Below are positions 16,631-25,512 of a DNA stretch of 64,000 bases, piece by piece (position 1 is the stretch's first letter; the number at the start of each line of letters is the position of its first letter). Under the pieces are notes generated by a model. That model was not told the origin of the DNA. It was given only the letters and a program-made list of their open reading frames with translations, and made no database searches. The position numbers and the translations under genes are program-made. Source of the stretch: Alphaproteobacteria bacterium (GTDB taxonomy: Bacteria; Pseudomonadota; Alphaproteobacteria; Rhizobiales; JAJFHC01); NCBI GenBank assembly GCA_021775805.1, contig JAJFHD010000056.1, positions 1-64,000 of the forward strand, read 5' to 3'.

Positions 16631-18780
16631 TATCGGGCGGCCTCACGTTTTTGTGCTGTTTGGTACCGGGTGTGAACCCGGTCCAGCCATGCCTGGGCAT
16701 CGGCCAGGGAGTTGATGTCAGCATCGTCATCGCCAATTGCATCGTCAATCAGACGGGTGATCGTGACCTCGTCGTAGCCCTGGGCATCGAGCACCAGCGA
16801 AAAAAGAACGGCGGCGCGAAGGACATCGGTATCTTTGGGCGGCGACTGCGATGCAGACGAGCCGTCGCCATCCTTGCCGGACAACACAGCGCCCAGAGCC
16901 GCACCGGCACCGGCCCATATCGGCAAGGCGGCAATGGCGACGGGGCTTGCCAGGGTTGCCGCGGCGATGCAGCCAATTGCACCCGCGAGCCCACCAGCGA
17001 ACAACCACTTCGAATCCGCGACCAGCCTGCCGGGCAAAATTCCCGTCATGATGCCGGCGCCGGTCTGTAACCGTTTGACAAGGCCTGCGGCATCAAGATC
17101 CAGCCTGTTGCCGCCGAAAGACAAAAAACTTCCCGTGTCGCCGCTTTCTCCACTGTACAGTCTGGCAATCCGGCGGTGCAGTTCGGCCTGTCTGTCAAAT
17201 GCCGGTTCTTGTTGCTCGTCCTGCCAGTTGGCAAAGTCCTGCAAGATCATGTCAAAACCGGAGCGCAGGCGACTGCCCGATGGCAAACTCTGCTCCACAC
17301 CCTTGCCGCCGACCAGGAATGTCAGCCTGGTCCGTGTCACATCGGTGAGGTGATTGAGGTCGATTTCAACAATACCGCCCGGTTCGGAAAAATACTCCGC
17401 CACCATCGCCCGCCAGTCGGACACCCTAAGCTGGACATCGTGCGATCCGGAGCGCTCGCGCAATGCGCCGCCGTCGGTCAGAATCAGCGTTGCAGGCACG
17501 TCGATGGCACCAAATACATGCTCAAACAGAGAACGCAAACCACGGTCGGGGGTCGTGAGAAGCGAACCGACAAGGATCAGGTGCCTCGGCGTATGCTCGG
17601 GATCTCTGAGCCTGTCGATCACATTGCGGAGTTCATGACCGGATTCGACGCGCCCCAGATCGATCAGTCCATACTCACCCAGATCCGGAGGCCAGCCCGT
17701 GGCGGGGGATTCGATTTCAAATCCAAGCACCGCCGCCGGCCCGTCCGGGTTGGCCGACGTCCGGTTTACGTAAGCAGCCGCGCGACCCGGCACTTCAAGC
17801 GGGACGGTTCCTGTGTCCGGATCCACGTAGCCGCCCTTGCTTGCATGAGGCATCAGACGCGGCAGCAACTCCGCAAAGCCCGGCGTGGTTGTGTCCAGAC
17901 GATATCTGCGGCGCGCGCGCCACCCCATGACAAGGCAGTACATCATCAATACGAGACGTGGCAGCACACCGTAAACCGCGATCGACCCGAACAGCAGCGC
18001 GGCCCACTCATCACGATGTGCGGCCGCTCGCGGGCTGGCGCCGACCGCTTCACTTGCCATGATTGCGGCATTGTCGGGCACCGCAAAACCCAGCATTGAC
18101 GGCACAAAGGAAATCGCCTGTGTCAGCGGTACGAAGAACGAGCTTGAAAGTATTGTGGTTTCCCACACGAATGAATAGCTCTTAGTGCTCAACTGAAAGG
18201 CAGTCAGTGCAAGGGCCGCCATCAGGAACACCAGCCACACTCCATGGGTGATCGTGCCGATGGTCCAGCGTCCGATAGCGCTTCGAAACAGAATCCCGAT
18301 GGTTGCCGACAGGACCGCGATCTGAACCCCCGAACGCCCCGCCCAAAGGACGAATTTTTCCAGGAACTCCCGGGCAATCGAACCGAGCAAACCGGTTGTG
18401 CCTCCGGACACGACAAACAGGACGACCCAGACCAGCAGAGCAAGCACCTGAATGCCCAGGATGGCAAACAACAGAGTAAAGAAGTTGAGCTGGCCATGCT
18501 CGTCCGGTGCCATAGCCGCCTGTACGGTTGCCGCACCTGCCAGACCGGCCAGACCCGCAATCAGACTAAGCCCAATAGCAAAAAGCAGCTTCACCCGTTC
18601 GAAGGCATCGGCGTACTGGGAGAAATCCTGTAGAGCCCGGGTTCGTGATAGTATTCGGCGCTCAGGGTCGCCGCCAGCCTCCCGAGCCGCGGCATCGGCG
18701 TGGAGATCGGTTCTGCCGGCCGGCGTCAGGTCATGTGCCCGAACCGCCTCAGACAACAAACGGATCGTAAAGTCATCCAT
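16630..18780 (-). CDS. DUF2868 multi-pass membrane protein
   Basis: The 716-residue protein has several membrane spans in its first half (around LLFAIGLSLIAGLAGLAG, FFTLLFAILGIQVLALLVWV, VQIAVLSATIGILF, VWLVFLMAALALTAF). A large soluble domain follows, then a Gly/Ala-rich hydrophobic segment near residue 620 (GAIGCIAAATLASPVAIAAL). The layout and its tie to a DUF3482 GTPase match the DUF2868 family, whose function is not known. The ATG at 18780 (MDDFTIRLL) is chosen because family members start close to this sequence; 43 codons of open frame upstream look non-coding. Stop and next start overlap as TAATG. Confidence 0.83.
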   Translation of the reverse strand: MDDFTIRLLSEAVRAHDLTPAGRTDLHADAAAREAGGDPERRILSRTRALQDFSQYADAFERVKLLFAIGLSLIAGLAGLAGAATVQAAMAPDEHGQLNFFTLLFAILGIQVLALLVWVVLFVVSGGTTGLLGSIAREFLEKFVLWAGRSGVQIAVLSATIGILFRSAIGRWTIGTITHGVWLVFLMAALALTAFQLSTKSYSFVWETTILSSSFFVPLTQAISFVPSMLGFAVPDNAAIMASEAVGASPRAAAHRDEWAALLFGSIAVYGVLPRLVLMMYCLVMGWRARRRYRLDTTTPGFAELLPRLMPHASKGGYVDPDTGTVPLEVPGRAAAYVNRTSANPDGPAAVLGFEIESPATGWPPDLGEYGLIDLGRVESGHELRNVIDRLRDPEHTPRHLILVGSLLTTPDRGLRSLFEHVFGAIDVPATLILTDGGALRERSGSHDVQLRVSDWRAMVAEYFSEPGGIVEIDLNHLTDVTRTRLTFLVGGKGVEQSLPSGSRLRSGFDMILQDFANWQDEQQEPAFDRQAELHRRIARLYSGESGDTGSFLSFGGNRLDLDAAGLVKRLQTGAGIMTGILPGRLVADSKWLFAGGLAGAIGCIAAATLASPVAIAALPIWAGAGAALGAVLSGKDGDGSSASQSPPKDTDVLRAAVLFSLVLDAQGYDEVTITRLIDDAIGDDDADINSLADAQAWLDRVHTRYQTAQKREAAR

Positions 18781-19211
18781 AATGGCGTCCGGACAGGCTT
18801 TCAAGAATAGGGCCTGACATAGCCGCAACCGGCGCACAGACACACTGTGTTCGTCGACCACGTGACTGCAAATCCAGATCGCCCCGTGATAGGTGCATTT
18901 CGCGTACAATCCTAGCCGTTAAACTCTAGAGTCAACCGTATCAATCAACCCGGATCGTTGTGACGTTACGGCAATCCGTCCGATGAATACCGGCAGAAAC
19001 TTGCGAACACAAGATGATGGTGTCCGGTGTCAGATCCAAACCGGTTCGCAGCCGGCAGAAGCGATCGTTTCCATGGCACATTCACGTGGATTCGTTAACC
19101 CGTCCGGCCGCCGATGTAATCCAATATTAATCAATATTGGAAAAGATGGGCAGATGCATGTGTGGGTCGTTGATCTCATGTCACTACCCATGATGCAGAC
19201 CGGGGCAGAAT
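18781..19211. other. Divergent intergenic region with a palindromic site
   Basis: About 430 bases lie between the leftward DUF2868 operon and the rightward methyltransferase, and should contain both promoters. No convincing gene is seen. The clearest element is the inverted repeat at 19120-19141. Confidence 0.5.
19120..19141. promoter_or_regulatory. Perfect 9-bp inverted repeat, likely operator
   Basis: TCCAATATT (19120-19128) and AATATTGGA (19133-19141) are exact reverse complements with a 4-base spacer, 70 bases before the methyltransferase start. The AT-rich symmetric form suits a dimeric repressor. The factor is unknown. Confidence 0.5.
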
Positions 19212-20411
19212 ATGACCGTCGTCGACTTTGAAAACATGTCGGACAACGAACTGCGGGACGTTTCAACGGACGTTTTCGTAGCCACGTTGAAGTCGTTGCC
19301 ACATGAGGCAATCGAACAGCTGCATACGACGCGCGCGCTGACCGATGCGCAATCCGGGGTGATTGCCGCCTTTCTCTCCATGGCACCGCTCATGACCGCA
19401 CCCAGTGACGAGGCTCCGGCTGAAGTCGTCATAGACGACTCCATTGTGTCTGAAGCGGACACGGACCCCGCGGTGTCCTCTGATTTGCAACAACCCGAGT
19501 CCGTTCGTGCTGCAGACAATTACCGCCCCCTCAAGACTCGCATGTTGGCGTGGTGGCACGGCACGGAACCGGATCTCTCAACCGTCAGCGCGGAAGAGAA
19601 CGATCTTCAAATAGATGATCCGGGCGGTGATGCGGACTCAAATGGCACCTGGTCGCCGACCAAGATGAAGGCGGCACAAGCCGTTTGGGGAGAGAGTTTC
19701 ATTGATCCCGGCAGCGCCGCCCTTGTTCGAAAGATCATGGGACCGGTTGCCGCAGACCCGGCTCACACAATTCTCGATCTGACCGCAGGTCTTGGCGGAA
19801 CGGCATTTCACCTGGCCAAAGAGCTCAACCTCTGGATGGAGGCCCTGGAACCCGAACGCGAACTTCTCGACAAGGCCCGTGACCTGGCAAAATCCTTTAT
19901 GTTGACCCGACGCGTGCCGCTGCAGATTGTCGACTTTTCAACCTTCAGACTGGCGGCAACGAAATACGACATCATTTACTCGCGCGAGCGGCTGTTCGCA
20001 TATCCGCAAAAAGGACGCGTCATTAAACAGGCAGCCATGGGTCTAAAGCCAAACGGCCAGATACTGATTACCGACTACATGATCAGAGACCCGAACTGTG
20101 AAACCGATGCCTACAATGCGTGGCTGGCTGCGGAGCCCCACAAAGTCTATCCCTGGACCAGTGACCAGTACATCGGTGAGTTGCGCAAGGCGGGTATCAA
20201 CATTCGCGCAACGCACGACCTTTCTGAGAAGATCCTCGAACAGATCCACACCGGATGGCACAAGTTTGTCAAATCGCTAGATAGCAGCAAAGTGGACCGC
20301 CGTTTTGTGAGCCAGGTTATCCAAGAGGGTGAACTCTGGCTTGCACGCGCCAAGGCCCTGCAATCGGGCGAAGTGCAGGTGCTTCGAATTCACGGCAACA
20401 AGTCCCGCTGA
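19212..20411 (+). CDS. Class I SAM-dependent methyltransferase domain protein with acidic N-terminal extension
   Basis: The 399-residue protein has two parts. Residues 1-150 are acidic, poor in predicted fold and unrecognised. Residues about 155-399 carry a Rossmann-type methyltransferase core, with motif I ILDLTAGLGGTAFHLA, an acidic end of strand two (MEALEPERELL), and motif IV-like KYDIIYSRERLF followed by LKPNGQILITDYM. It should use S-adenosylmethionine in the cytoplasm; the acceptor is unknown. The ATG at 19212 follows GGGGCAGAAT, a weak ribosome-binding site. A palindrome 70 bases upstream suggests regulation. It is probably monocistronic. Confidence 0.75.
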   Translation: MTVVDFENMSDNELRDVSTDVFVATLKSLPHEAIEQLHTTRALTDAQSGVIAAFLSMAPLMTAPSDEAPAEVVIDDSIVSEADTDPAVSSDLQQPESVRAADNYRPLKTRMLAWWHGTEPDLSTVSAEENDLQIDDPGGDADSNGTWSPTKMKAAQAVWGESFIDPGSAALVRKIMGPVAADPAHTILDLTAGLGGTAFHLAKELNLWMEALEPERELLDKARDLAKSFMLTRRVPLQIVDFSTFRLAATKYDIIYSRERLFAYPQKGRVIKQAAMGLKPNGQILITDYMIRDPNCETDAYNAWLAAEPHKVYPWTSDQYIGELRKAGINIRATHDLSEKILEQIHTGWHKFVKSLDSSKVDRRFVSQVIQEGELWLARAKALQSGEVQVLRIHGNKSR

Positions 20412-20520
20412 TCACCCCTCCTTTCAGCGCCGGGTAACCCACACTTCAAGGGCACGCGCTTCGATCATCTCGGGATAACGCTTCCGCGTTCCTCGCCGTG
20501 ATGTCTCTCTGCAGAATTTT

Positions 20521-20546
20521 TTTTATTGATTGGTTATGCAATAAAA
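20521..20546. promoter_or_regulatory. BetI-like inverted repeat upstream of betA
   Basis: TTTTATTG (20521-20528) and CAATAAAA (20539-20546) are perfect inverted arms around ATTGGTTATG. The left part reads TTGATTGG, resembling BetI repressor boxes of choline genes. It lies about 100 bases before the betA ATG, beside a T/A-rich promoter-like stretch. BetI itself is not encoded in the window. Confidence 0.45.
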
Positions 20547-20648
20547 AATAAACCTCAGAGGAAGCGACAGGTCAGCGCGGCCGGTTCTCGGCCTTGCCGT
20601 ACGGGCATGGACTGCGAGGCATGCGCAAATTTCTGGGAGTCCGGGGTC

Positions 20649-22310
20649 ATGAGCGATGTGATGGAATTTGACTTTATTGTGGTTGGCGCAGGGTCGGCGG
20701 GATGCGTTCTTGCAAACCGGCTGACGGAGGACGGCAAATCATCGGTGCTGTTGCTGGAGGCCGGCAGCGGCGCGGACTGGAGTGTCTTCATTCAAATGCC
20801 CTCCGCTCTCGCAATCCCGATGAACATGAAGAAGTACAACTGGTTCTACTGGAGCGAGCCGGAACCACACCTGGGCGGACGCCAGTTGCATTGCCCGCGT
20901 GGCCGCCTGGTTGGCGGATCCTCGTCAATCAACGGCATGGTCTATGTTCGCGGCAATGCGATGGATTTCGACACCTGGGCGGAGATGGGCGCGGCCGGAT
21001 GGGCCTACAAGGACGTATTGCCCTATTTTCGCAAGGCCGAGACGCGGGCAGACGGCGGTGATGCCTACCGGGGCGACAACGGCCCCCTGCATACCTCCAA
21101 CGGGCCCCTGAAGAATCCGCTCTACAATGCCTTTATCGAAGCCGCCGAACAGGCCGGCTATCCACTCACCAACGACTATAACGGCTATCAGCAGGAAGGC
21201 TTCGGCCGGATGGACATGACGGTTCACGACGGGCGGCGCTGGAGTACCGCCAATGCCTATTTGAAACCGGCGCGCGACCGCCAAAATCTCCACATCATGA
21301 CAAATGCCCATGCCGAACAGATCGTGTTCGAAGACAAGCGCGCCACCGCGATACGCTATATCCAGGGCGGGGTCGAATGCACGGCCAGGGCGCGGCGCGA
21401 AATCATTCTGGCCGGCGGCCCGATCAATTCGCCGCAACTGCTGATGCTGTCGGGCATCGGTCCCGGCGAACATCTGAGCGGACACGGAATCGATACCATT
21501 CATCATTCACCAGGGGTCGGTGAAAACCTGCAGGATCATCTGGAGCTTTACATCCAGCAGGAGTGTACGCAGCCGATCTCGCTCTACAGTGCCATGAAGC
21601 CGCTGCGCAAAATGATGATCGGCATCGAATGGCTGCTGTTCAAGACCGGTCTCGGTGCCACCAATCATTTTGAGAGTTGCGGGTTCATCCGGTCGCGGGC
21701 CGGCGTCGAATGGCCGGACCTGCAATACCACTTTCTGCCCGCAGCCGTGTCCTATGACGGCAGTTCGCCGTCGGGCTGTCACGGCTATCAGGCCCACGTG
21801 GGGCCCATGAGGTCGCGGTCGCGCGGAACCGTGAAGCTGAAATCCAAACACGCCCAGGAACACCCGGCGGTACAGTTCAACTACATGAGCCACGAAGAGG
21901 ACTGGATCGAGATGCGCGCGAGCGTGCACCTGACCCGCGAAATCTTCGCACAGAACGCCTTCGACCCTTTCCGGGGCCGGGAACTGTCACCGGGCGTGGA
22001 TTGTCAAAGCGACGATGAGATCGACAGTTTCGTCAAGGAATCGGTCGAGAGCGCCTATCATCCAAGCGGCACCTGCAAGATGGGCGTGGACGACATGGCG
22101 GTGGTCGACCCGGAGGCCCGCGTCCATGGCGTCGACGGGCTTCGGGTCGTCGATTCCTCAATCATGCCGCAGATCACGACGGGCAATCTCAATGCACCGA
22201 CCATCATGATCGGCGAAAAGGCTGCCGACATGATCCTCGGCAAAGCCCCCTTGCCGGCATCCAATACGGAGTACTACAAGGCTGAGAACTGGCAAACAGC
22301 GCAACGGTAA
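20649..22310 (+). CDS. betA: Choline dehydrogenase (GMC oxidoreductase)
   Basis: The 553-residue flavoprotein oxidises choline towards betaine aldehyde and glycine betaine, an osmoprotectant. It has the FAD-binding motif IVVGAGSAGCVLANRL at residues 8-25, the GMC signature CPRGRLVGGSSSINGMVYVRG, the second signature GPINSPQLLMLSGIGP, and the catalytic histidine region YHPSGTCKMG with a later asparagine in TTGNLNAPTIM. NWFYWSEPEPHLGGRQLHCP is typical of BetA rather than other GMC enzymes, and length fits BetA (about 550). The ATG at 20649 is preferred to an earlier in-frame start because it places the FAD motif at the N-terminus. betB, betI and transport genes are not adjacent. Confidence 0.88.
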   Translation: MSDVMEFDFIVVGAGSAGCVLANRLTEDGKSSVLLLEAGSGADWSVFIQMPSALAIPMNMKKYNWFYWSEPEPHLGGRQLHCPRGRLVGGSSSINGMVYVRGNAMDFDTWAEMGAAGWAYKDVLPYFRKAETRADGGDAYRGDNGPLHTSNGPLKNPLYNAFIEAAEQAGYPLTNDYNGYQQEGFGRMDMTVHDGRRWSTANAYLKPARDRQNLHIMTNAHAEQIVFEDKRATAIRYIQGGVECTARARREIILAGGPINSPQLLMLSGIGPGEHLSGHGIDTIHHSPGVGENLQDHLELYIQQECTQPISLYSAMKPLRKMMIGIEWLLFKTGLGATNHFESCGFIRSRAGVEWPDLQYHFLPAAVSYDGSSPSGCHGYQAHVGPMRSRSRGTVKLKSKHAQEHPAVQFNYMSHEEDWIEMRASVHLTREIFAQNAFDPFRGRELSPGVDCQSDDEIDSFVKESVESAYHPSGTCKMGVDDMAVVDPEARVHGVDGLRVVDSSIMPQITTGNLNAPTIMIGEKAADMILGKAPLPASNTEYYKAENWQTAQR

Positions 22311-22632
22311 GGCGCGGGCTCATAGACATCAAGCCATGATCTGATTGACGCGCGATTGAATCTGAACAACCCGGCGACCGGCAACGCCAATCTGAACGCC
22401 CGTTTTTGAGGACGAACCGGAAGTACCGCTGCCGAGCTTCAGAAGGGGAAAATTGAACCTGAACTACCCTCAGACCCGATGATCCCGAACGGGCAGCCTT
22501 CGGTCATTGGACTGAACCGCGCCTGTCAGCTGAGAGACCGTCTTTGTGAAACGTTCCCTTTCTCTCAAATTTTAGCTCGATGTACCGTCGAAGGCGAATG
22601 AGGCGGCGGGCCGTCCAGGAGATTTCATTTCA
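22311..22632. other. Intergenic region, nothing recognised
   Basis: These 322 bases between betA and the MDR oxidoreductase contain no convincing gene, repeat or terminator. AGGAGAT precedes the next ATG. Confidence 0.5.
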
Positions 22633-23604
22633 ATGAAAGCCATTACCTATCATCGGTATGGGCCGCCCGATGTTCTTCAAGTCGAGGATGTTGACGAGCC
22701 CATTGCCGGCGGCAATGAAGTTTTGATCAAGGTGCGTGCGGCTGAGGCAACCAAATCTGACTGCGAAATGCGCCGGTTCAAGTTTGCGGTGAAGTGGTTT
22801 TGGCTGCCCCTCCGACTGGCCGTTGGAATCCGAAGACCAAGGAGACGGATTCTCGGGGGCTATTTTGCCGGTGAAATCGCGTCGATGGGAGCGAGCGTCA
22901 CGGACTATTCGGTAGGCGATCAGGTTTTCGGCTGCGCTGGACTCAATTTCGGCGCCTATGGCGAGTATGTCGCCTTGCCAGCAAACAGCACGATCGTCGC
23001 CATGCCGGACAACATGAGCTTCGAGGAAGCTGCGGCGGTGCCACTGGGTGGATTAAATGCGCTGCATTTCATGCGACGAGCGCGAATCCGGCCTGGCGAA
23101 AAAGTATTGGTTAATGGGGCCGGCGGTAGCATTGGCGCACATGCGGTGCAGATTGCCAAGTCGATGGGTGCGCATGTCACTGCCGTCGACAGCACCATAA
23201 AGGAGGATATGTTACGCCGAATTGGTTCCGACGATTTCATTGATTATACAAAGCAGGATTTTGCGGTAAGCGGACAAGTTTATGACGCTATTCTTGACAT
23301 GGTTGCCGGGAGTTCCTTTTCCACTTGCGTCAGAGCTCTCAATCCCGGCGGACGCTATCTCAAGGCCAATCCGCGCATCTCGGATATGGTTCGCTCCGTT
23401 CTCATGAACAGATTCACCAACAAGGTTGCCAGCTTCGCTTTTGCTCGCGAATCAAAAGAGGAACTGATTGCGCTTAAAGACATGATCGAAGACGGACGGA
23501 TCGTTTCAATCGTCGACAAAGTCTATCATATGGAGCAAGCGTCCGATGCGCATCGCCGGGTTGAGACGGAGCAACGCTGCGGAGCGGTCGTGATAGCCAT
23601 CTGA
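22633..23604 (+). CDS. NAD(P)-dependent MDR-family oxidoreductase (quinone reductase-like)
   Basis: The 323-residue medium-chain dehydrogenase has the family's N-terminal beta barrel, which opens with MKAITYHRYGPPDVLQVEDV. The nucleotide-binding motif GAGGSIGAHAVQIAKSMGAHV lies at about residues 158-178. There is no structural-zinc cysteine cluster, so it belongs with the zinc-independent quinone oxidoreductase/YhdH-like group. It would reduce a quinone, enone or similar compound with NAD(P)H in the cytoplasm. The ATG at 22633 has AGGAGAT upstream at good spacing. Base composition is a little lower in GC than the neighbours. No operon partner is evident. Confidence 0.85.
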   Translation: MKAITYHRYGPPDVLQVEDVDEPIAGGNEVLIKVRAAEATKSDCEMRRFKFAVKWFWLPLRLAVGIRRPRRRILGGYFAGEIASMGASVTDYSVGDQVFGCAGLNFGAYGEYVALPANSTIVAMPDNMSFEEAAAVPLGGLNALHFMRRARIRPGEKVLVNGAGGSIGAHAVQIAKSMGAHVTAVDSTIKEDMLRRIGSDDFIDYTKQDFAVSGQVYDAILDMVAGSSFSTCVRALNPGGRYLKANPRISDMVRSVLMNRFTNKVASFAFARESKEELIALKDMIEDGRIVSIVDKVYHMEQASDAHRRVETEQRCGAVVIAI

Positions 23605-23893
23605 AAATCACAATGAGAGACCGGCTGCAGGCAAGTAACATGCCGGCATTTGGCACTAAGTCCCCGTGTGGCGATCAGTTTGTGGGAGTCCAAAGTCGGT
23701 GGCTACCCGGACATTTTCCAGTGCGGCATCGTCGGTCCGCATTTTCCGGCACTCGACCTCGAGACTCTCGCGAAAAAATTCATCGGTTAACGACGATTCA
23801 TTGTTTAACGCGCGGGCATTGCCACAAAATGTCAAAATTTTCTCTCTAATCTACATGAGTTGTCGTGAACAGTTGCTTGCGTGAGGTGTTACG

Positions 23894-24307
23894 ATGTTCA
23901 GCACCACCATTGGATGGGCGTTTGTATCGTTCATCTATTTCAATGTGACATTCGGCTCGATGCTGAAACGCGCCGACGTTTCGGTATTTTCTGCCTTGAT
24001 CCTCGCTGTGGCAGTGGGCGTTACGATTGCCGCGGTCGAGGATGTCTACAGGAACAGGCTGTTCCGGTACAATCAACTGCCCGGACTTCCGGGCGTGGGG
24101 TATTCGACACTGGCGAGAAACACCGTCGCCCCCTTCCTGGTATCCGTCGTGGCATTCGTCCTGGTCGCCCGCCTGATTGACTACGACCACGGTGGGGACG
24201 ATTTCATCGCCATCGGCCTGATCATGACTGCCCCTTTGATGATCCACTGGTTGATGTATTTGCATGAAGCGCACAGCACCGCGAACGGTGAGCGCTTCGA
24301 CCTCTGA
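23894..24307 (+). CDS. Hypothetical four-span membrane protein
   Basis: The 137-residue protein has about four hydrophobic segments (WAFVSFIYFNVTFGS, SALILAVAVGVTIAAV, VAPFLVSVVAFVLVARL, IAIGLIMTAPLMIHWLMYL) with short loops. Between spans two and three there is a conserved-looking YNQLPGLPGVGYS loop. It would sit in the inner membrane. No family is recognised. The ATG at 23894 follows GTGAGGTG. It is separated from the upstream gene by 289 bases with no other gene visible and converges on the RraA-like gene. Confidence 0.6.
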   Translation: MFSTTIGWAFVSFIYFNVTFGSMLKRADVSVFSALILAVAVGVTIAAVEDVYRNRLFRYNQLPGLPGVGYSTLARNTVAPFLVSVVAFVLVARLIDYDHGGDDFIAIGLIMTAPLMIHWLMYLHEAHSTANGERFDL

Positions 24308-24341
24308 CCCGATGCAATGTTTCCGCCGGCCAAACTGGTCT

Positions 24342-25031
24342 TCAGTCGACTTCCCGGACCCGGCCGCCGGTCAGGACAGCGTTGACGAAGTCCGGGATCT
24401 TCAGCCCCTCCTTGACCTTGGCATCGAGCGCTGCTTCGGCACTCAAGAGCGATGGCAATCTGGCGATGGCCTCATCGATCCGGTCAAACGGAATGACAAC
24501 GACACCGTCGAGATCGCCCAGGATGACATCGCCCGCGGAAACGGTTTCACCGCCCAGGGTCACCGCAAGGCCGACCGTGCCCGGCCCGTTGCGCGCCGGT
24601 GAGTTCGGTGTGACGCCCGCTGCAAAACAGGGAAGCCCGACCGCGCTGATGCCGACGATATCGCGCACGCAGCCGTCCGTGACGACCGCGGCCGCGCCGC
24701 AGTTTTTGGCCATGCCGAGATAAAGATCTCCGATCACCGCCGTGGTCAGATAGGCGTCGGTGGCGATGACGATCACATCGCCGGGCTGGATCACATCCAA
24801 GGCGGCAAACGCCGACAGGTTGTCGGCCGGACCGGTGTGGCAGGGAACGGCGACCCCGCAGAAATGGACGGCGTTGGGGTCGACCGGCTTGATCACGCTG
24901 TCAAGTGCTGCGCGCCCGTTCAGGCAGTCGACGATGAAACCGGTCGGCGTGCCGGTGAGCGTCTCTATCTGGCTCTTGTCCGGGCGGGGAAAGGTGCGGC
25001 GGAGGGTTACGAGCGGCGGGTCTTCGATCAT
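24342..25031 (-). CDS. RraA-like protein / 4-carboxy-4-hydroxy-2-oxoadipate aldolase family
   Basis: The 229-residue protein has the RraA/HMG aldolase core: CHTGPADNLSAFAALDVIQPGDVIVI, then the glycine-rich LGMAKNCGAAAVVTDGCVRD with the metal- and substrate-binding R-D pair, and GVTPNSPARNG. DVILGDLDGVVVIP follows. Catabolic members split 4-carboxy-4-hydroxy-2-oxoadipate into pyruvate and oxaloacetate with a divalent metal; RraA proper inhibits RNase E. Without neighbours of a ring-cleavage pathway the substrate is open. The ATG at 25031 opens the family's usual N-terminus. It is downstream of the small secreted protein and MFS genes on the same strand, which could make one transcript. Confidence 0.85.
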   Translation of the reverse strand: MIEDPPLVTLRRTFPRPDKSQIETLTGTPTGFIVDCLNGRAALDSVIKPVDPNAVHFCGVAVPCHTGPADNLSAFAALDVIQPGDVIVIATDAYLTTAVIGDLYLGMAKNCGAAAVVTDGCVRDIVGISAVGLPCFAAGVTPNSPARNGPGTVGLAVTLGGETVSAGDVILGDLDGVVVIPFDRIDEAIARLPSLLSAEAALDAKVKEGLKIPDFVNAVLTGGRVREVD

Positions 25032-25102
25032 GTTTCAGGGCCTGTGGTGGTGATTGTCAGCACGGTCGATGCCCGGCCATACACCACACATCGGCGCATG
25101 AT

Positions 25103-25480
25103 TCAATCGGTCAACCCGGCATTCTTGAGCCACCGGCCTGCACTGACGATGGCGGCGCACCCCCCAAGAGAAGGCCCCAGCGGCATTTCACGGTAGACGC
25201 CGGTCGCGCCATTCTCCTTCAGACGCCCGGCAAACCCGGCGTCAGTGCCGGATGCCACCCAGGCAAACCCGAGCCACGTCCTGCGCATGGGCCGGCCGCC
25301 GGCGTGAATGATCGCTGCAAACACATCGTCCTGGTTCGCGCCAACCGGAAAGGTCGCCAGGACCGTACCCGTGGCGTCTGGCTCGACTTCAGCGTCGCGG
25401 AGGCCTACGGACATAAGCGCAAGCCAGACCGCCAGCACCCCGGCCGCCAGCCCCAGCGCAATGCCATGTGCCGATTTCAA
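25103..25480 (-). CDS. Small secreted protein with TTG start, function unknown
   Basis: This 125-residue gene begins at TTG 25480, with AGAGGAG ending nine bases upstream and 32 bases after the MFS stop. The product has an N-terminal hydrophobic signal or anchor (SAHGIALGLAAGVLAVWLALM), then a compact domain with TVLATFPVGANQDDVFAAII and RRTWLGFAWVASGTDAGFAG. It should be exported or anchored in the inner membrane. The reading frame runs on upstream through the MFS gene in another frame, which hides the true start. No known family is recognised. Its position suggests co-expression with the transporter. Confidence 0.6.
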   Translation of the reverse strand: MKSAHGIALGLAAGVLAVWLALMSVGLRDAEVEPDATGTVLATFPVGANQDDVFAAIIHAGGRPMRRTWLGFAWVASGTDAGFAGRLKENGATGVYREMPLGPSLGGCAAIVSAGRWLKNAGLTD

Positions 25481-25512
25481 AACAACGCAACTCCTCTTGT
25501 CTCGCGCTTGTC

